Below, piece after piece: positions 36,648 to 46,003 of a stretch of 64,000 nucleotides of DNA. Location of the stretch: NCBI GenBank assembly GCA_963734185.1, contig CAVTGA010000002.1, positions 682,001 to 746,000 of the forward strand, in the 5' to 3' direction. Under the pieces are notes generated by a model that worked only from the letters and a program-made list of their open reading frames with translations, ran no database searches and was not told the origin of the DNA. Position numbers and translations under genes: made by a program. Each line of letters starts with the position of its first letter. The stretch's first letter is position 1. Source of the DNA: PALSA-894 sp963734185 (GTDB lineage: Bacteria > Pseudomonadota > Alphaproteobacteria > Rhizobiales > Xanthobacteraceae).

Positions 36648-37658
36648 ATGAGCAATTTTGTCGGACGCCACCCGGTCTGGTCGCTGATCATACTGGTCGC
36701 GATCGCCGTCGCGCTGTTCCTCATCCTCGCGGTGTGGCCGCCGGAACTGGAGCAGATCCTCGGACGCAAGCGGGTTTTCCTGAGCGCGCTCATCAACGGC
36801 ATCACGCTCGGCGGCCTCTATTTTCTGGTCGCGAGCGGCTTCACGCTGATCTTCGGGCTGATGCGCAACGTCAACCTGGCGCACGGCTCGCTTTATCTCC
36901 TGGGCGGCTACGTGGGGTTCGAGGTCGCGAACCTGACCGGCGGCTGGATTTTCAGCCTGATGGTCACTTTCCTGATCGTCGCGCTGCTCGGGGTCCTCCT
37001 GCAGTTCGCCATCTTCCGCTGGATGGAGGGGCAGGACCTGCGCCAGACCCTCGTCACCATCGCGATCTCGATCATCCTCGCCGACCTCATGCTGTGGATC
37101 TGGGGCGGGGATTTCTATCAGGTGCCGATGCCGAGCTGGCTGTCCGGGCCGGTCCAGCTTCCGTTGGTCACGGCGGTGCGCAGCGACGGGACCGCGGTCT
37201 ACCTGCAATACCCGCTGGTGCGGCTCGTCATCCTCGGCGGGGCGATCGTGATCGGCGTCCTGATGTGGCTCGCGCTCAACCGTACCCGGATCGGCATGCT
37301 GGTGCGCGCCGGGGTCGACGACCGCGACATGCTGTCGGCGACCGGCGTCCGCGTGCAGCTCGTCTTCCTGCTGATCTTCGCCTTCGGCGCCGGCCTCGCC
37401 GGACTCACCGGCGTGATCGGCGGCACGTTCCAGTCGCTGCAGCCGGGCGAGGACATCAAGATTCTGCTCGCCTCGCTGGTGGTGGTGATCGTCGGCGGCA
37501 TGGGCTCGATCCCCGGAGCGGCGCTCGGCGCCGTGCTGATCGGGCTCGCCGACCAGATCGGCACCGTCTACATGCCGACCTACGCGGTCGTGCTCACCTT
37601 CGTCATCATGGTGGTGGTGCTGGCGGTTCGGCCGCAGGGCCTGTTGCGCGGGCATTAG
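36648..37658 (+). CDS. livH: Branched-chain amino acid-type ABC importer, permease (LivH-like)
   Basis: A 336-residue inner-membrane protein. FLSALINGITLGGLYFLVASGFTLIFGLMRNVNLAHGSLYLLGGY is the LivH opening, and TRIGMLVRAGVDDRDMLSATGV the cytoplasmic loop that meets the ATPase. The start was placed at ATG 36648 with GGAG 9 bases upstream; a GTG at 36633 is in frame. It opens the long co-directional array. It would work with livM, livG and the livF fusion and with the binding protein at 32958-34211. Confidence 0.93.
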   Translation: MSNFVGRHPVWSLIILVAIAVALFLILAVWPPELEQILGRKRVFLSALINGITLGGLYFLVASGFTLIFGLMRNVNLAHGSLYLLGGYVGFEVANLTGGWIFSLMVTFLIVALLGVLLQFAIFRWMEGQDLRQTLVTIAISIILADLMLWIWGGDFYQVPMPSWLSGPVQLPLVTAVRSDGTAVYLQYPLVRLVILGGAIVIGVLMWLALNRTRIGMLVRAGVDDRDMLSATGVRVQLVFLLIFAFGAGLAGLTGVIGGTFQSLQPGEDIKILLASLVVVIVGGMGSIPGAALGAVLIGLADQIGTVYMPTYAVVLTFVIMVVVLAVRPQGLLRGH

Positions 37659-37661
37659 GCC

Positions 37662-38729
37662 ATGGCCCTTGTGGAAACCGCGCGCCCGCCGACCGAAGCC
37701 AGACCGGAGCGCTGGAGCCTGACCGCGACGTTCCAGTCCTATCCGGTACTCTGGCTGCTCGCGCTGTTCCTCCTGGTGCTGCCGGCCTTCGCCAACAATT
37801 TCGTGCTGATCGAGATCTTCGGATGGGCGATGATCCTCGGCATGATCGCGCTCAGCCTGATGTTCCTCGCCGGCTACGGCGGGATGGTCAGCTTGGTGCA
37901 GATGACGGTCGCGGGCTGCGCCGGCTACATGGTGGCGATCTTCGGCACCAGCGTGATGACCGATATCAGCCTCGGCTGGCCGTGGTGGATCGGGGTGCCG
38001 CTGGCGCTTCTGATCGCGGTGATGTTCGGGACGCTGAGCGGGGCGCTGGCGGTGCGCACCGAGGGCATCTACACCATCATGATCACGCTCGCGATCGCCT
38101 CGGCGTTCTACTACTTCACCCTGCAAAACTACACGATCTTCAACGGCTTTTCCGGCTTCAACGCGGTGCGCACGCCGCGGGCCTTCGGCATCGAATGGCG
38201 CGCGCCGCTGCCGTTCTATTATCTGATCCTGTTCTGGGCCGTGGCCGCCTATCTGGCCGTCGTCTATGTGTCGCGCTCGCCGTTCGGGCTCGCGCTGCAG
38301 GGCATCCGCGACAATGCCCGGCGCATGGCCGCGCTCGGCTTCAACGTCACGGCGCACCGCATCGCCGCCTACGCGTTCGCGGCACTGATCGCGGCGATCG
38401 CCGGCGTGCTGCTGGTGTGGCATGGCGGGCAGATCTCGCCCGGCACCGCCGGCGTCGGGCCGGTGGTGGACATCCTCATCATCGCGGTCGCGGGCGGCTT
38501 GAGCCGGCCGATCGGAGCGTTCATCGGCGCGATCATCTATGTGATCCTGCGCACCTTCGCGCTCGACTTCCTGGTGGCGCTCGGACTCGACGGCAAGCGC
38601 TTCCAGCTCCTGATCGGGCTCGGCTTCCTGCTGATCGTGCTGTTCTCACCCGACGGCGTCCTCGGCCTGTGGGCGCGCTGGCGCGAGCGCCTGATGCGCC
38701 CGGCCGGCGTAGGCGGCGGGAGGACGTGA
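37662..38729 (+). CDS. livM: Branched-chain amino acid-type ABC importer, permease (LivM-like)
   Basis: A 355-residue inner-membrane permease. LSLMFLAGYGGMVSLVQMTVAGCAGYMVAI near the first helices and SPFGLALQGIRDNARRMAALGFNVTAHRIAAYAFAALIAAIAG are the LivM landmarks. It starts 3 bases after livH stops, and its TGA overlaps the livG ATG by one base. An N-terminal cytoplasmic tail of about 25 residues precedes the first helix. Confidence 0.93.
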   Translation: MALVETARPPTEARPERWSLTATFQSYPVLWLLALFLLVLPAFANNFVLIEIFGWAMILGMIALSLMFLAGYGGMVSLVQMTVAGCAGYMVAIFGTSVMTDISLGWPWWIGVPLALLIAVMFGTLSGALAVRTEGIYTIMITLAIASAFYYFTLQNYTIFNGFSGFNAVRTPRAFGIEWRAPLPFYYLILFWAVAAYLAVVYVSRSPFGLALQGIRDNARRMAALGFNVTAHRIAAYAFAALIAAIAGVLLVWHGGQISPGTAGVGPVVDILIIAVAGGLSRPIGAFIGAIIYVILRTFALDFLVALGLDGKRFQLLIGLGFLLIVLFSPDGVLGLWARWRERLMRPAGVGGGRT

Positions 38730-39523
38730 TGGCGGTGGCGCCCGTATCGGTGGCGGAACGCTTGAGCGCCGTGGGCACGGCGAACGCGCTGGAACTGCGC
38801 GGCGTGACGCGGCTGTTCGGCGCATTGGCGGCGCTGACCGACGTCACGCTGACGGTGCGTCCGGGCGAACGGCGCGCGGTGCTCGGCTCGAACGGCGCCG
38901 GCAAGACCACGCTGTTCAATTGCATCACCGGGGACTTTCCCTCGACCTCCGGCACCATCCGCTTCTTCGGCGAGGACGTGACCCACTTTCCGCCGCATGA
39001 GCGCATCCGGCGCGGCCTGCGCCGCACCTATCAGATCTCGGCCCTGTTCACCGGGCTGGCGGTGATCGACAACGTCTACCTCGCCTGCTGCGGCGTCTCG
39101 CGCGGGCGCTTCTCGCTGATCCGCCCGCGCCGCGACGACCGGCTGATGCAGTCGGCGGAGAACCTGGTGCAGGCCGTCCACCTCACCGCCGTGAAGGATC
39201 AACGCGTGTCGGAGCTGAGTCACGGGCAGCAACGTCAATTGGAGATCGCGCTCGCGCTCGCCGGCGCGCCGCGCTTCATCCTGTTCGACGAGCCGGCCGC
39301 CGGGCTCTCGCCGGCCGAGCGCGCGGAGCTGATCGAGATCCTCACTTCACTTCCCGCGCACATCGGCTACATCGTCATCGAGCACGACATGGACGTGGCG
39401 CTGCGCGTGGTCGAGAGCGTGACGATGATGCACAACGGCCGCATCTTCAAGGAAGGACGGCCGGAGGAGATCGAGTCCGACCCGGAAGTGCAGGAGCTTT
39501 ATCTCGGAGGCGGTCATGGCTGA
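38729..39523 (+). CDS. livG: Branched-chain amino acid-type ABC importer, ATPase (LivG-like)
   Basis: A 264-residue ATPase. Walker A GSNGAGKTT near 53-61, GLRRTYQISALFTGLAVIDNV (Q-loop), signature LSHGQQRQLEIALAL (Ser-His-Gly variant usual in LivG), Walker B FILFDEPAAGLSP and switch His VIEHDMD are present. The closing stretch EGRPEEIESDPEVQELYLG is typical of LivG. It overlaps the next gene by 8 bases (ATGGCTGA). Confidence 0.93.
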   Translation: MAVAPVSVAERLSAVGTANALELRGVTRLFGALAALTDVTLTVRPGERRAVLGSNGAGKTTLFNCITGDFPSTSGTIRFFGEDVTHFPPHERIRRGLRRTYQISALFTGLAVIDNVYLACCGVSRGRFSLIRPRRDDRLMQSAENLVQAVHLTAVKDQRVSELSHGQQRQLEIALALAGAPRFILFDEPAAGLSPAERAELIEILTSLPAHIGYIVIEHDMDVALRVVESVTMMHNGRIFKEGRPEEIESDPEVQELYLGGGHG

Positions 39524-41732
39524 CGCGGCTCCGCGCAGGGTCCCGCCGCTGCTGCAGGTGCGCGGCCTCAACGTCTATTACGGCCATTCGCACGCGCTGC
39601 AGGGCGTCGAGTTCACCATCCACACCGGCGTGCTCGCGGTGGTCGGGCGCAACGGCATGGGCAAGACCACGCTGTGCAAGACCATCATGGGCCTAGTGCC
39701 GGCTTCGAGCGGCTCGATCCGCTTCGCCGACAACGATGAGCTGACGCGGCTCAACCCGGCGCAGATCGCGCGCCTCGGCATCGGCTACGTGCCGCAGGGA
39801 CGCCGGCTGTGGCGCTCGCTCACCGTCGACGAGCATCTGCGCGTCGCACCGAACCTGCGCAAAGGCGCATGGACCATCGAGCGCATCTACGAAACCTTCC
39901 CGCGGCTGGCCGAACGCAAGAACAATGCGGGCGGGCAATTGTCCGGCGGCGAACAGCAGATGCTTGCGATCTCGCGCGCGCTGCTCGCCAATCCGCGCCT
40001 GCTGGTGATGGACGAGCCGACCGAGGGCCTCGCTCCGCTGATCGTCGCCCAAGTCGAGGAGATGCTGGTCCGCCTCGCCGAGGACGGCGAGATGGCGGTG
40101 CTGGTGATCGAGCAGAACATCGGCGTCGCCTGCGCGGTGTCGGAGAACGTCGCCATCATGGTCAACGGCCGCATCAACCGCGTGATCGAGGCACAGCGGC
40201 TGGCCACGGACCGCGAGCTGCAGCAGCGCCTGCTCGGCGTCGGCCGGCACGGTCACGAGGACATGATCCTCGAGCCGGCGCCCGGCACAACGGCCGCGCC
40301 GGAGCGCCGGCCGGACCGCGGCCCGGCGCGCATCTATGTTTCGAATCCAACCCCGCCGACGCGCTGGTCGCAACCGGTGGCGGCGGCAAGGATCGAGGCG
40401 GCGGCGCGCACCGCGTCCAGCGTCGTGGCGCTCGACCAGGCCGCCGGACGGCGCGCGGAGGTGAAGCCGCTCGCGGCCGGCGGCGCGCCGGTCGTGATCG
40501 TCGCGGGCACGCTCGACACCAAAGGCGAGGAACTGCGCTTCATCCGCGATCAGTTGAAACAGGCGGACGTGCGTACGCGGCTCGTTGACCTCTCCACCAG
40601 CGGCAAGCATTCCGCCGCCGACGTAGCGCCGCTCGAAATCGCGCTGCATCACCCGCGCGGGTCGTCCGGCGTGTTCACCGGCGACCGCGGTGCCTCGGTT
40701 GCCGCCATGGCGGAGGCGTTCGAGACCTGGGTGATGCGGCAGAGCGCCATCGCCGGTATCATCTCGGCCGGCGGCTCGGGCGCGACCTCGCTCGCCACCC
40801 CGGCGATGCGCGCACTGCCGGTGGGCGTGCCCAAGGTCATGATCTCGACCGTGGCGTCGGGCGACGTCGGGCGCTACGTCGGCCCCGCCGACATCATGAT
40901 GATGTACTCGGTGACCGACGTGCAGGGGTTGAATTCGATCTCGCGGCAGTTGCTCGCCAACGGCGCGCAGGCGATGGCCGGCATGGTGAGGGCGCGCCTC
41001 GCCGCGGCCCGCGAGGCGCGCGGGACGCGCGCGGCGCGGCCGGACCTGCCTGCGATCGGTCTGACGATGTTCGGCGTCACGACGCCGTGCGTGCAGCAGA
41101 TCACGGCGGCGCTGGCGGGAGAATACGAGTGCCTGGTGTTCCACGCGACCGGCGTCGGCGGCCAATCCATGGAGAAGCTCGTCGACAGCGGCATGCTTAC
41201 CGGCGTGATCGACATCACCACGACCGAAGTCTGCGATCTGCTGATGGGCGGCGTGCTGCCCGCGACCGAGGATCGCTTCGGGGCGGTCATCCGCGCGCGC
41301 ATGCCCTATCTGGGTTCGTGCGGCGCGCTCGACATGGTGAACTTCGGCGCGCGCGATACGGTGCCGGAGCGCTACCGCGGGCGGCTGCTGCACCAGCATA
41401 ATCCGCAGGTCACGCTGATGCGCACCACGGCGGAGGAGAACGACCGCGTCGGCCGCTGGATCGGCGAGCGGCTCAACCGTATGGACGCGCCGGTGCGTTT
41501 CCTGCTGCCCGAGGGCGGCGTCTCGGCGCTCGATGCGCCTGGCGGCGCGTTCCACGATCCCGCCGCCGACGCGGCGCTGTTCGCCGCGCTCGAGCAGACC
41601 GTGCGGGCGACCGCGACGCGCCAGCTCGTCCGCGTGCCGACCAACATCAACGATCCCGCATTCGCGGCAGCCGCGCTGGGGCATTTCCGCGCCCTGCAAG
41701 GCGGCCGCGTGCGCCGCCGGGCGGCGAGGTGA
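39516..41732 (+). CDS. LivF-type ABC ATPase fused to a UPF0261 / Tm-1-like ATP-binding domain
   Basis: A 738-residue two-domain protein. Residues 1-245 are a complete LivF ATPase: Walker A GRNGMGKT at 44-51, YVPQGRRLWRSLTVDEHL, signature LSGGEQQMLAISRAL, Walker B LLVMDEPTEGLAP. Residues about 245-320 are an Ala/Pro/Arg-rich linker. Residues about 323-730 are a UPF0261 domain (VIVAGTLDTKGEELRFIRDQ, TGDRGASVAAMAEAF, GGSGATSLATPAMRALPVGVPKVMISTVASGD), a family related to the tomato Tm-1 ATP-binding domain. The reading frame is continuous with no internal start signal noticed. UPF0261 genes usually neighbour the PEP hydrolase-like gene that follows here. The fusion suggests that transport and the unknown UPF0261 activity are coupled. 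Confidence 0.92.
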   Translation: MADAAPRRVPPLLQVRGLNVYYGHSHALQGVEFTIHTGVLAVVGRNGMGKTTLCKTIMGLVPASSGSIRFADNDELTRLNPAQIARLGIGYVPQGRRLWRSLTVDEHLRVAPNLRKGAWTIERIYETFPRLAERKNNAGGQLSGGEQQMLAISRALLANPRLLVMDEPTEGLAPLIVAQVEEMLVRLAEDGEMAVLVIEQNIGVACAVSENVAIMVNGRINRVIEAQRLATDRELQQRLLGVGRHGHEDMILEPAPGTTAAPERRPDRGPARIYVSNPTPPTRWSQPVAAARIEAAARTASSVVALDQAAGRRAEVKPLAAGGAPVVIVAGTLDTKGEELRFIRDQLKQADVRTRLVDLSTSGKHSAADVAPLEIALHHPRGSSGVFTGDRGASVAAMAEAFETWVMRQSAIAGIISAGGSGATSLATPAMRALPVGVPKVMISTVASGDVGRYVGPADIMMMYSVTDVQGLNSISRQLLANGAQAMAGMVRARLAAAREARGTRAARPDLPAIGLTMFGVTTPCVQQITAALAGEYECLVFHATGVGGQSMEKLVDSGMLTGVIDITTTEVCDLLMGGVLPATEDRFGAVIRARMPYLGSCGALDMVNFGARDTVPERYRGRLLHQHNPQVTLMRTTAEENDRVGRWIGERLNRMDAPVRFLLPEGGVSALDAPGGAFHDPAADAALFAALEQTVRATATRQLVRVPTNINDPAFAAAALGHFRALQGGRVRRRAAR

Positions 41733-41737
41733 TGCCC

Positions 41738-42568
41738 ATGCGGTTCGAACGCTCGGCCCTGCTGGACAAGTTCCGCGCCACGATCGCGCGCGGCGAGCCG
41801 ATCGTCGGCGGCGGCGCCGGCACCGGGCTGTCGGCCAAATGCGAGGAGGCGGGCGGCGTCGACCTCATCGTCATCTACAATTCCGGCCGTTACCGCATGG
41901 CCGGGCGCGGCTCGCTCGCCGGGATGATGGCGTATGGCGACGCCAACGCGATCGTGATGGAGATGGCCGCCGAGGTCCTGCCTGTGGTCAAGCACACGCC
42001 GGTGCTCGCCGGCGTGAACGGCACCGACCCGTTCCGGGCGATGGACGTGTTCCTCGACCAGGTGAGGAGAATCGGCTTCTCCGGCGTGCAGAACTTTCCC
42101 ACCGTCGGGATCATCGACGGGACGTTCCGGGCGAACCTCGAGGCGACCGGCATGTCGTACGGTCTCGAAGTCGACATGATCGCCAAGGCGCACGAAAAGG
42201 ACCTGCTGACCACGCCCTACGTATTCAACGCAGACGAAGCGGCCGACATGGCGCGGGCCGGCGCCGATTTGATCGTATGCCACATGGGGTTGACGACCGG
42301 CGGCACCATCGGAGCAGCGGCAGCGCTCACGCTTTCCGCATGCCCGGCCCTGGTCGATGCGTGGGCTGAAGCGGCATTGAAGGTGCGGCGCGACGTGATC
42401 GTGCTGGTCCATGGCGGGCCGGTGGCCGAGCCGGCGGACGCCGAATATGTCTTGAAGAACACCACGAACTGCCACGGTTTCTACGGCGCCTCCTCGATGG
42501 AGCGGCTGCCGGTCGAAGTGGCGCTGACGGAGCAGACGCGTAAGTTCAAGCAGATCGGCCGGCGCTGA
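41738..42568 (+). CDS. Phosphoenolpyruvate hydrolase-like TIM-barrel protein
   Basis: A 276-residue cytoplasmic TIM barrel of the family annotated as phosphoenolpyruvate hydrolase-like or TIM-barrel signal transduction protein (PF09370). GGGAGTGLSAKCEEAGGVDLIVIYNSGRYRMAGRGSL near 24-60, VKHTPVLAGVNGTDPF and GFSGVQNFPTVGIIDGTFR are strongly conserved features. The true reaction is not established; family genes accompany UPF0261 proteins. Start ATG 41738 has GAGG 8 bases upstream; ATG 41732 and GTG 41729 are in frame and touch the previous stop. Confidence 0.88.
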   Translation: MRFERSALLDKFRATIARGEPIVGGGAGTGLSAKCEEAGGVDLIVIYNSGRYRMAGRGSLAGMMAYGDANAIVMEMAAEVLPVVKHTPVLAGVNGTDPFRAMDVFLDQVRRIGFSGVQNFPTVGIIDGTFRANLEATGMSYGLEVDMIAKAHEKDLLTTPYVFNADEAADMARAGADLIVCHMGLTTGGTIGAAAALTLSACPALVDAWAEAALKVRRDVIVLVHGGPVAEPADAEYVLKNTTNCHGFYGASSMERLPVEVALTEQTRKFKQIGRR

Positions 42569-42609
42569 GCCGGAAATCGTCGCGGACGTGCCCGCGCGGG
42601 GAGGATGAG

Positions 42610-45558
42610 ATGTCTGGCGTGCTGATCGGGACCCTGATCCTGTGGCTTATCATCGCGATCATCGTCATCGCGATCGTCGTCTATCTGGTGAACTGGCTCT
42701 ACCACCGGTCCTCGAAGGAAGTCTCCTTCGTGCGCACGGGCCTGTTCGGCGAACGGGTGGTGATCAACGGCGGCGCCTTCGTGCTGCCGTTCATCCACGA
42801 CTACACGCCGGTCAACATGAACGTGCTGCAGATGGAGATCGTGCGCGAGAAGGCCGACGCGCTGATCACCAAGGATCGCATGCGCGTCGACATCGAGGCC
42901 GAGTTCTATGTGCGCGTAGCCTCGACCAGGGAAGCGGTCTCGCTCGCCGCGACGACGCTCGGCCGACGCACCATGGAGCAGGAGCGCCTGCACGCGCTGC
43001 TCTCCGGCAAGTTCGTCTCGGCGCTGCGCTCGGTCGCCTCCGAAATGACCATGGAGGAGATGCACGAGCAGCGCGGCGACTACGTGGTCCGGGTCAAGGC
43101 CGCCGCCGCCGAGGGGCTGGCACAAAACGGCCTTGAGCTGGAATCCGTCGCGATCACCGACCTGGACCAGACCGACCTCGAATACTTCAATCCTTCCAAT
43201 AGGTTCGACGCCCAGGGCCTGACCCAACTGATCCAGGAGATCGAGGCGCGGCGCAAGCTGCGCAACGACATCGAGCAGGAATCGATGATCCTGATCCGCA
43301 GCCGCAACCTGGAAGCCGAGCGCCAGGCCCTCGACATCGAGCGCGAAAGCGAGACCGCGCGGCTCAACCAGGAGCGCGACGTGGAGGTGCGCCGCGCCGT
43401 GCAGCGCGCCGAGCTAGCGCGCGAGCGCGCGCTGCGCGATACCGAAGCCGAACAGGCGCAGATCGCGGCGCGCGAAGAGATCGAGAAGGCGCGCATCTCC
43501 AACGAGCGGGCGATCAGCGAGGCTCGCATCGCCTCGGATCGCGAGGTGCGCCAGCGCGAGATCGAGCGCACGCGCGTCGTGGAGGAAGCCGAGATCGCGG
43601 CACGCGAGGAGGTCGAGAAAGCGCGTATCGCGAACCAGCAGACGATCAGCGAGGCGCGCATCGCCTCGGAACGCGAGGTGCGCCAGCGCGAGATCGAGCG
43701 CACGCGCGCGGTCGAGGAAGCCGAGATCGTGGCGCGCGAGCAGGTCGAAAAGGCCCGCATCGCGCAGGAGCGCGCCGTCACCGAGGCGCGCATCGTCAAC
43801 GAGGAAGAGACAAGGCGCCGCGACATCGAGCGCACCCGCGCCGTGGAGCAAGCCGAGATCGCCGCGCGCGAGGCGACCGAAAAGCTGCGCATCGCGCAGA
43901 TGATGGCGGTCAATGCCGACCGCATCGCCTCGGACGAGAAGACCCGCGCGCTCGAGATCGCGCGCACGCGCACGCTGGAAGAGGCCGAGATCGCCGCCCA
44001 GCAGGCGATCGAGGCGGCGCGCATCGCGCGCGAGAAGTCGCTCGCGGCGGAGCGGATCGCCGCCGAGCAGGACACGCGCGGGCGCGAGATCGCCCGCACC
44101 GAGGCGATCGAGACCGCCGAGGTCGCCTCGCGACAGCTGATCGAGGTCGCCCGCATCGAGCAGGAACGCAAGGTGCAGACCGAGCGCATCGCCAAGGAGG
44201 AGGAAGTCCGCTCGCTCGAGATCGCCCGGAACAAAGCGGTGGATGCGGCGGAGATCGCCGCGCGCGAGGCGGTGGAGGCCGCCCGCATCGCGCAGGACAA
44301 GGTGCTGGCGTCGGAACGCATCCGCGCCGAGCAGGAGACCCGCAACCTTGAGATCACGCGCACCCAGGTACTGGAGGCGGCCGAGATCAAGCGGCGCGAC
44401 GCGGTCGAGCGTGCACGCATCACGACCGAGCTGGCGCTGGAGAAGGAACGCATCGCGTCGACCAAGAGCCGCGAGGTGCTCAGCATCGACCAGAAGACCG
44501 CGATCGAGGTCGCTGAGGAGCAGCGCAGCATCGAGGTGGCGGCGAAACGCGTTGAGCGCGCGGACGCGGATCGGGCGCTGCGGCAGGCCGAGCTGGTCGC
44601 GCGCCAGGAGGTGGAGAAGACCGACGTCGAGCGCGAGCGCGCGCTCGAAGCCGCGCGCCTCGAGCGGCGGCGCGCCATCGAGCAGCTCGAAGTGGCGCGC
44701 AGCCAGGCGCTGCAGGAATCCGAGATTGCGGCGCGCGAGGAAGTCGAGCGCGCCCGCATCTCGTCAGATCGCGGGCTTGACGAGGCTCGCGTCGGACGCG
44801 AGCGCGAACTGCGCAAGCTCGAGGTCGACCGCGAGCGCGTGATCGAAAGTGCGCAGATGGACAAGGCGATCGCGCTCTATCAGAAGTCGCTGGAGCAGTC
44901 GGCCGCGCAGGTCGAGGCCGACAACGCGCGCGCACGCGCCGCCGAGTCCGAGGAGCGCGTGCGCACCGTGCGCGACAGCGAGGTCGCCAAGCGCCGCCGC
45001 ACCGTCGAGGTGATGATCGCCGAGAAGGAGGCGGAGGAATCGCGGATTGCTGCCGAAGCCGCGCGTATTCGTTCGGCGGTCGAGGCCGAAGCCCAACGCC
45101 TGCTCAACGAGGCGGAGAATGTGCTCACCGACGAGGCGCGCTACTCGCTGTTCCGCCGCCGCCTGCTCGACCGCATCGAGGGCATCGTGCGCGAGAGCGT
45201 CAAGCCGATGGAGAAGATCGAGGGCATCCGCATCCTGCATGTGGATGGCCTCGGCGGCTCGGGCGGCGACGGGGCGCGGCGCAACACCACCGACGAGGTG
45301 ATCGACTCGGCGCTGCGTTATCGGGTGCAGGCACCGCTGATCGATTCGATCCTGGCCGAAATCGGCATGGAGGGTGGTTCGCTGTCGAAGCTGCCCGGCC
45401 TCATCCGCGAGGCACGCGACCTGCAGGGCATCAAGGAGTCCACCGCGCGCGCCGCCAAGGCGGAGGGTGGCGGTGGCGGCGAAGGCGGGAGTGAGAAGCC
45501 CACCGGCCGTTCCGGCCGCGGCAAATCCGGCGGCTCGTCCGGCGGCGAGAAAGCGTGA
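42610..45558 (+). CDS. Giant flotillin (SPFH domain plus long hendecad coiled coil)
   Basis: A 982-residue membrane protein of the flotillin/YqiK group. Residues 5-30 are one transmembrane helix; 35-220 are the SPFH domain (VSFVRTGLFGERVVINGGAFVLPFIHDY; AVSLAATTLGRRTMEQERLHALLSGKF). Residues 289-640 hold eight tandem repeats of exactly 44 residues, each made of four 11-residue units such as EEVEKARIANQ, with Ile or Val at positions 3 and 8. Less regular hendecads run to about 760. The C-terminus has a second folded part and a Gly/Ser/Lys tail. E. coli YqiK is about 550 residues, so the rod is greatly extended. Flotillins scaffold membrane microdomains. It sits amid import and molybdenum-hydroxylase genes and may organise them at the membrane (inference). 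Confidence 0.88.
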   Translation: MSGVLIGTLILWLIIAIIVIAIVVYLVNWLYHRSSKEVSFVRTGLFGERVVINGGAFVLPFIHDYTPVNMNVLQMEIVREKADALITKDRMRVDIEAEFYVRVASTREAVSLAATTLGRRTMEQERLHALLSGKFVSALRSVASEMTMEEMHEQRGDYVVRVKAAAAEGLAQNGLELESVAITDLDQTDLEYFNPSNRFDAQGLTQLIQEIEARRKLRNDIEQESMILIRSRNLEAERQALDIERESETARLNQERDVEVRRAVQRAELARERALRDTEAEQAQIAAREEIEKARISNERAISEARIASDREVRQREIERTRVVEEAEIAAREEVEKARIANQQTISEARIASEREVRQREIERTRAVEEAEIVAREQVEKARIAQERAVTEARIVNEEETRRRDIERTRAVEQAEIAAREATEKLRIAQMMAVNADRIASDEKTRALEIARTRTLEEAEIAAQQAIEAARIAREKSLAAERIAAEQDTRGREIARTEAIETAEVASRQLIEVARIEQERKVQTERIAKEEEVRSLEIARNKAVDAAEIAAREAVEAARIAQDKVLASERIRAEQETRNLEITRTQVLEAAEIKRRDAVERARITTELALEKERIASTKSREVLSIDQKTAIEVAEEQRSIEVAAKRVERADADRALRQAELVARQEVEKTDVERERALEAARLERRRAIEQLEVARSQALQESEIAAREEVERARISSDRGLDEARVGRERELRKLEVDRERVIESAQMDKAIALYQKSLEQSAAQVEADNARARAAESEERVRTVRDSEVAKRRRTVEVMIAEKEAEESRIAAEAARIRSAVEAEAQRLLNEAENVLTDEARYSLFRRRLLDRIEGIVRESVKPMEKIEGIRILHVDGLGGSGGDGARRNTTDEVIDSALRYRVQAPLIDSILAEIGMEGGSLSKLPGLIREARDLQGIKESTARAAKAEGGGGGEGGSEKPTGRSGRGKSGGSSGGEKA
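43474..44529 (+). repeat. Eight in-register 132-bp coding repeats (44-residue units) in the flotillin gene
   Basis: Units begin at 43474, 43606, 43738, 43870, 44002, 44134, 44266 and 44398. At the protein level each starts with a variant of EEVEKARI and ends with AEIAAR or similar; the first three copies are the most alike. The period of 44 = 4 x 11 marks a hendecad coiled coil, which tends to be straight or slightly right-handed. Confidence 0.85.
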
Positions 45559-45563
45559 ATCGC

Positions 45564-46001
45564 ATGGCGCGCGTCTACGTCTCGAGCGTGATAAACGCCC
45601 GCAGCGACCGGGTGTGGGCGCGCATCCGCGATTTCAACGGGCTGCCGAACTGGCACCCATCGATCGCCGAAAGCCGCATCGAGAACGGCGAGCCGGCCGA
45701 CAAGGTCGGATGCGTGCGCGACTTCCGCCTGCGCAACGGCGACCGCATCCGCGAGCGCCTGCTCGGGCTCTCCGACTTCGACATGTTCTGCACCTATTCG
45801 ATCCTGGAATCGCCGATGGGAGTGGAGAACTATGTCGCGACCTTGCGCCTGACCCCGGTGACCGACGGCGAGCGCACCTTCGCCGAGTGGACCGCCGAAT
45901 TCGATTGCCCGCCGGAGCGCGAAGCCGAGCTCACGTCGAACATCGGGACCGGGGTGTTCCAGGGCGGTTTCGACTCGCTCAAGCGCGCGTTCGGGGGCTA
46001 G
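45564..46001 (+). CDS. SRPBCC-family protein 1
   Basis: A 145-residue START/Bet v1-like (SRPBCC) protein with a hydrophobic ligand pocket: DRVWARIRDFNGLPNWHPSIAESRIENG, then KVGCVRDFRLRNGDRIRERLLGLSD and YSILESPMGVENYVATLRLTPV. Proteins of this fold (CoxG type) accompany molybdenum hydroxylase operons, where they may help assembly or bind substrate. ATG 45564 is used; a GTG at 45555 overlaps the flotillin stop and is an alternative. It is paralogous to the next gene and of identical length. Confidence 0.85.
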   Translation: MARVYVSSVINARSDRVWARIRDFNGLPNWHPSIAESRIENGEPADKVGCVRDFRLRNGDRIRERLLGLSDFDMFCTYSILESPMGVENYVATLRLTPVTDGERTFAEWTAEFDCPPEREAELTSNIGTGVFQGGFDSLKRAFGG

Positions 46002-46003
46002 CG

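Noticed and set aside
43474..44529. CRISPR-like array from the regular DNA repeats
   Set aside because: The 132-bp period is coding, keeps frame throughout and has no spacer-repeat alternation.
43080..44864. Long minus-strand reading frame rich in Ser, Ala and Arg opposite the flotillin gene
   Set aside because: It is the antisense shadow of the repetitive hendecad coding region and has no ribosome binding site or domain.
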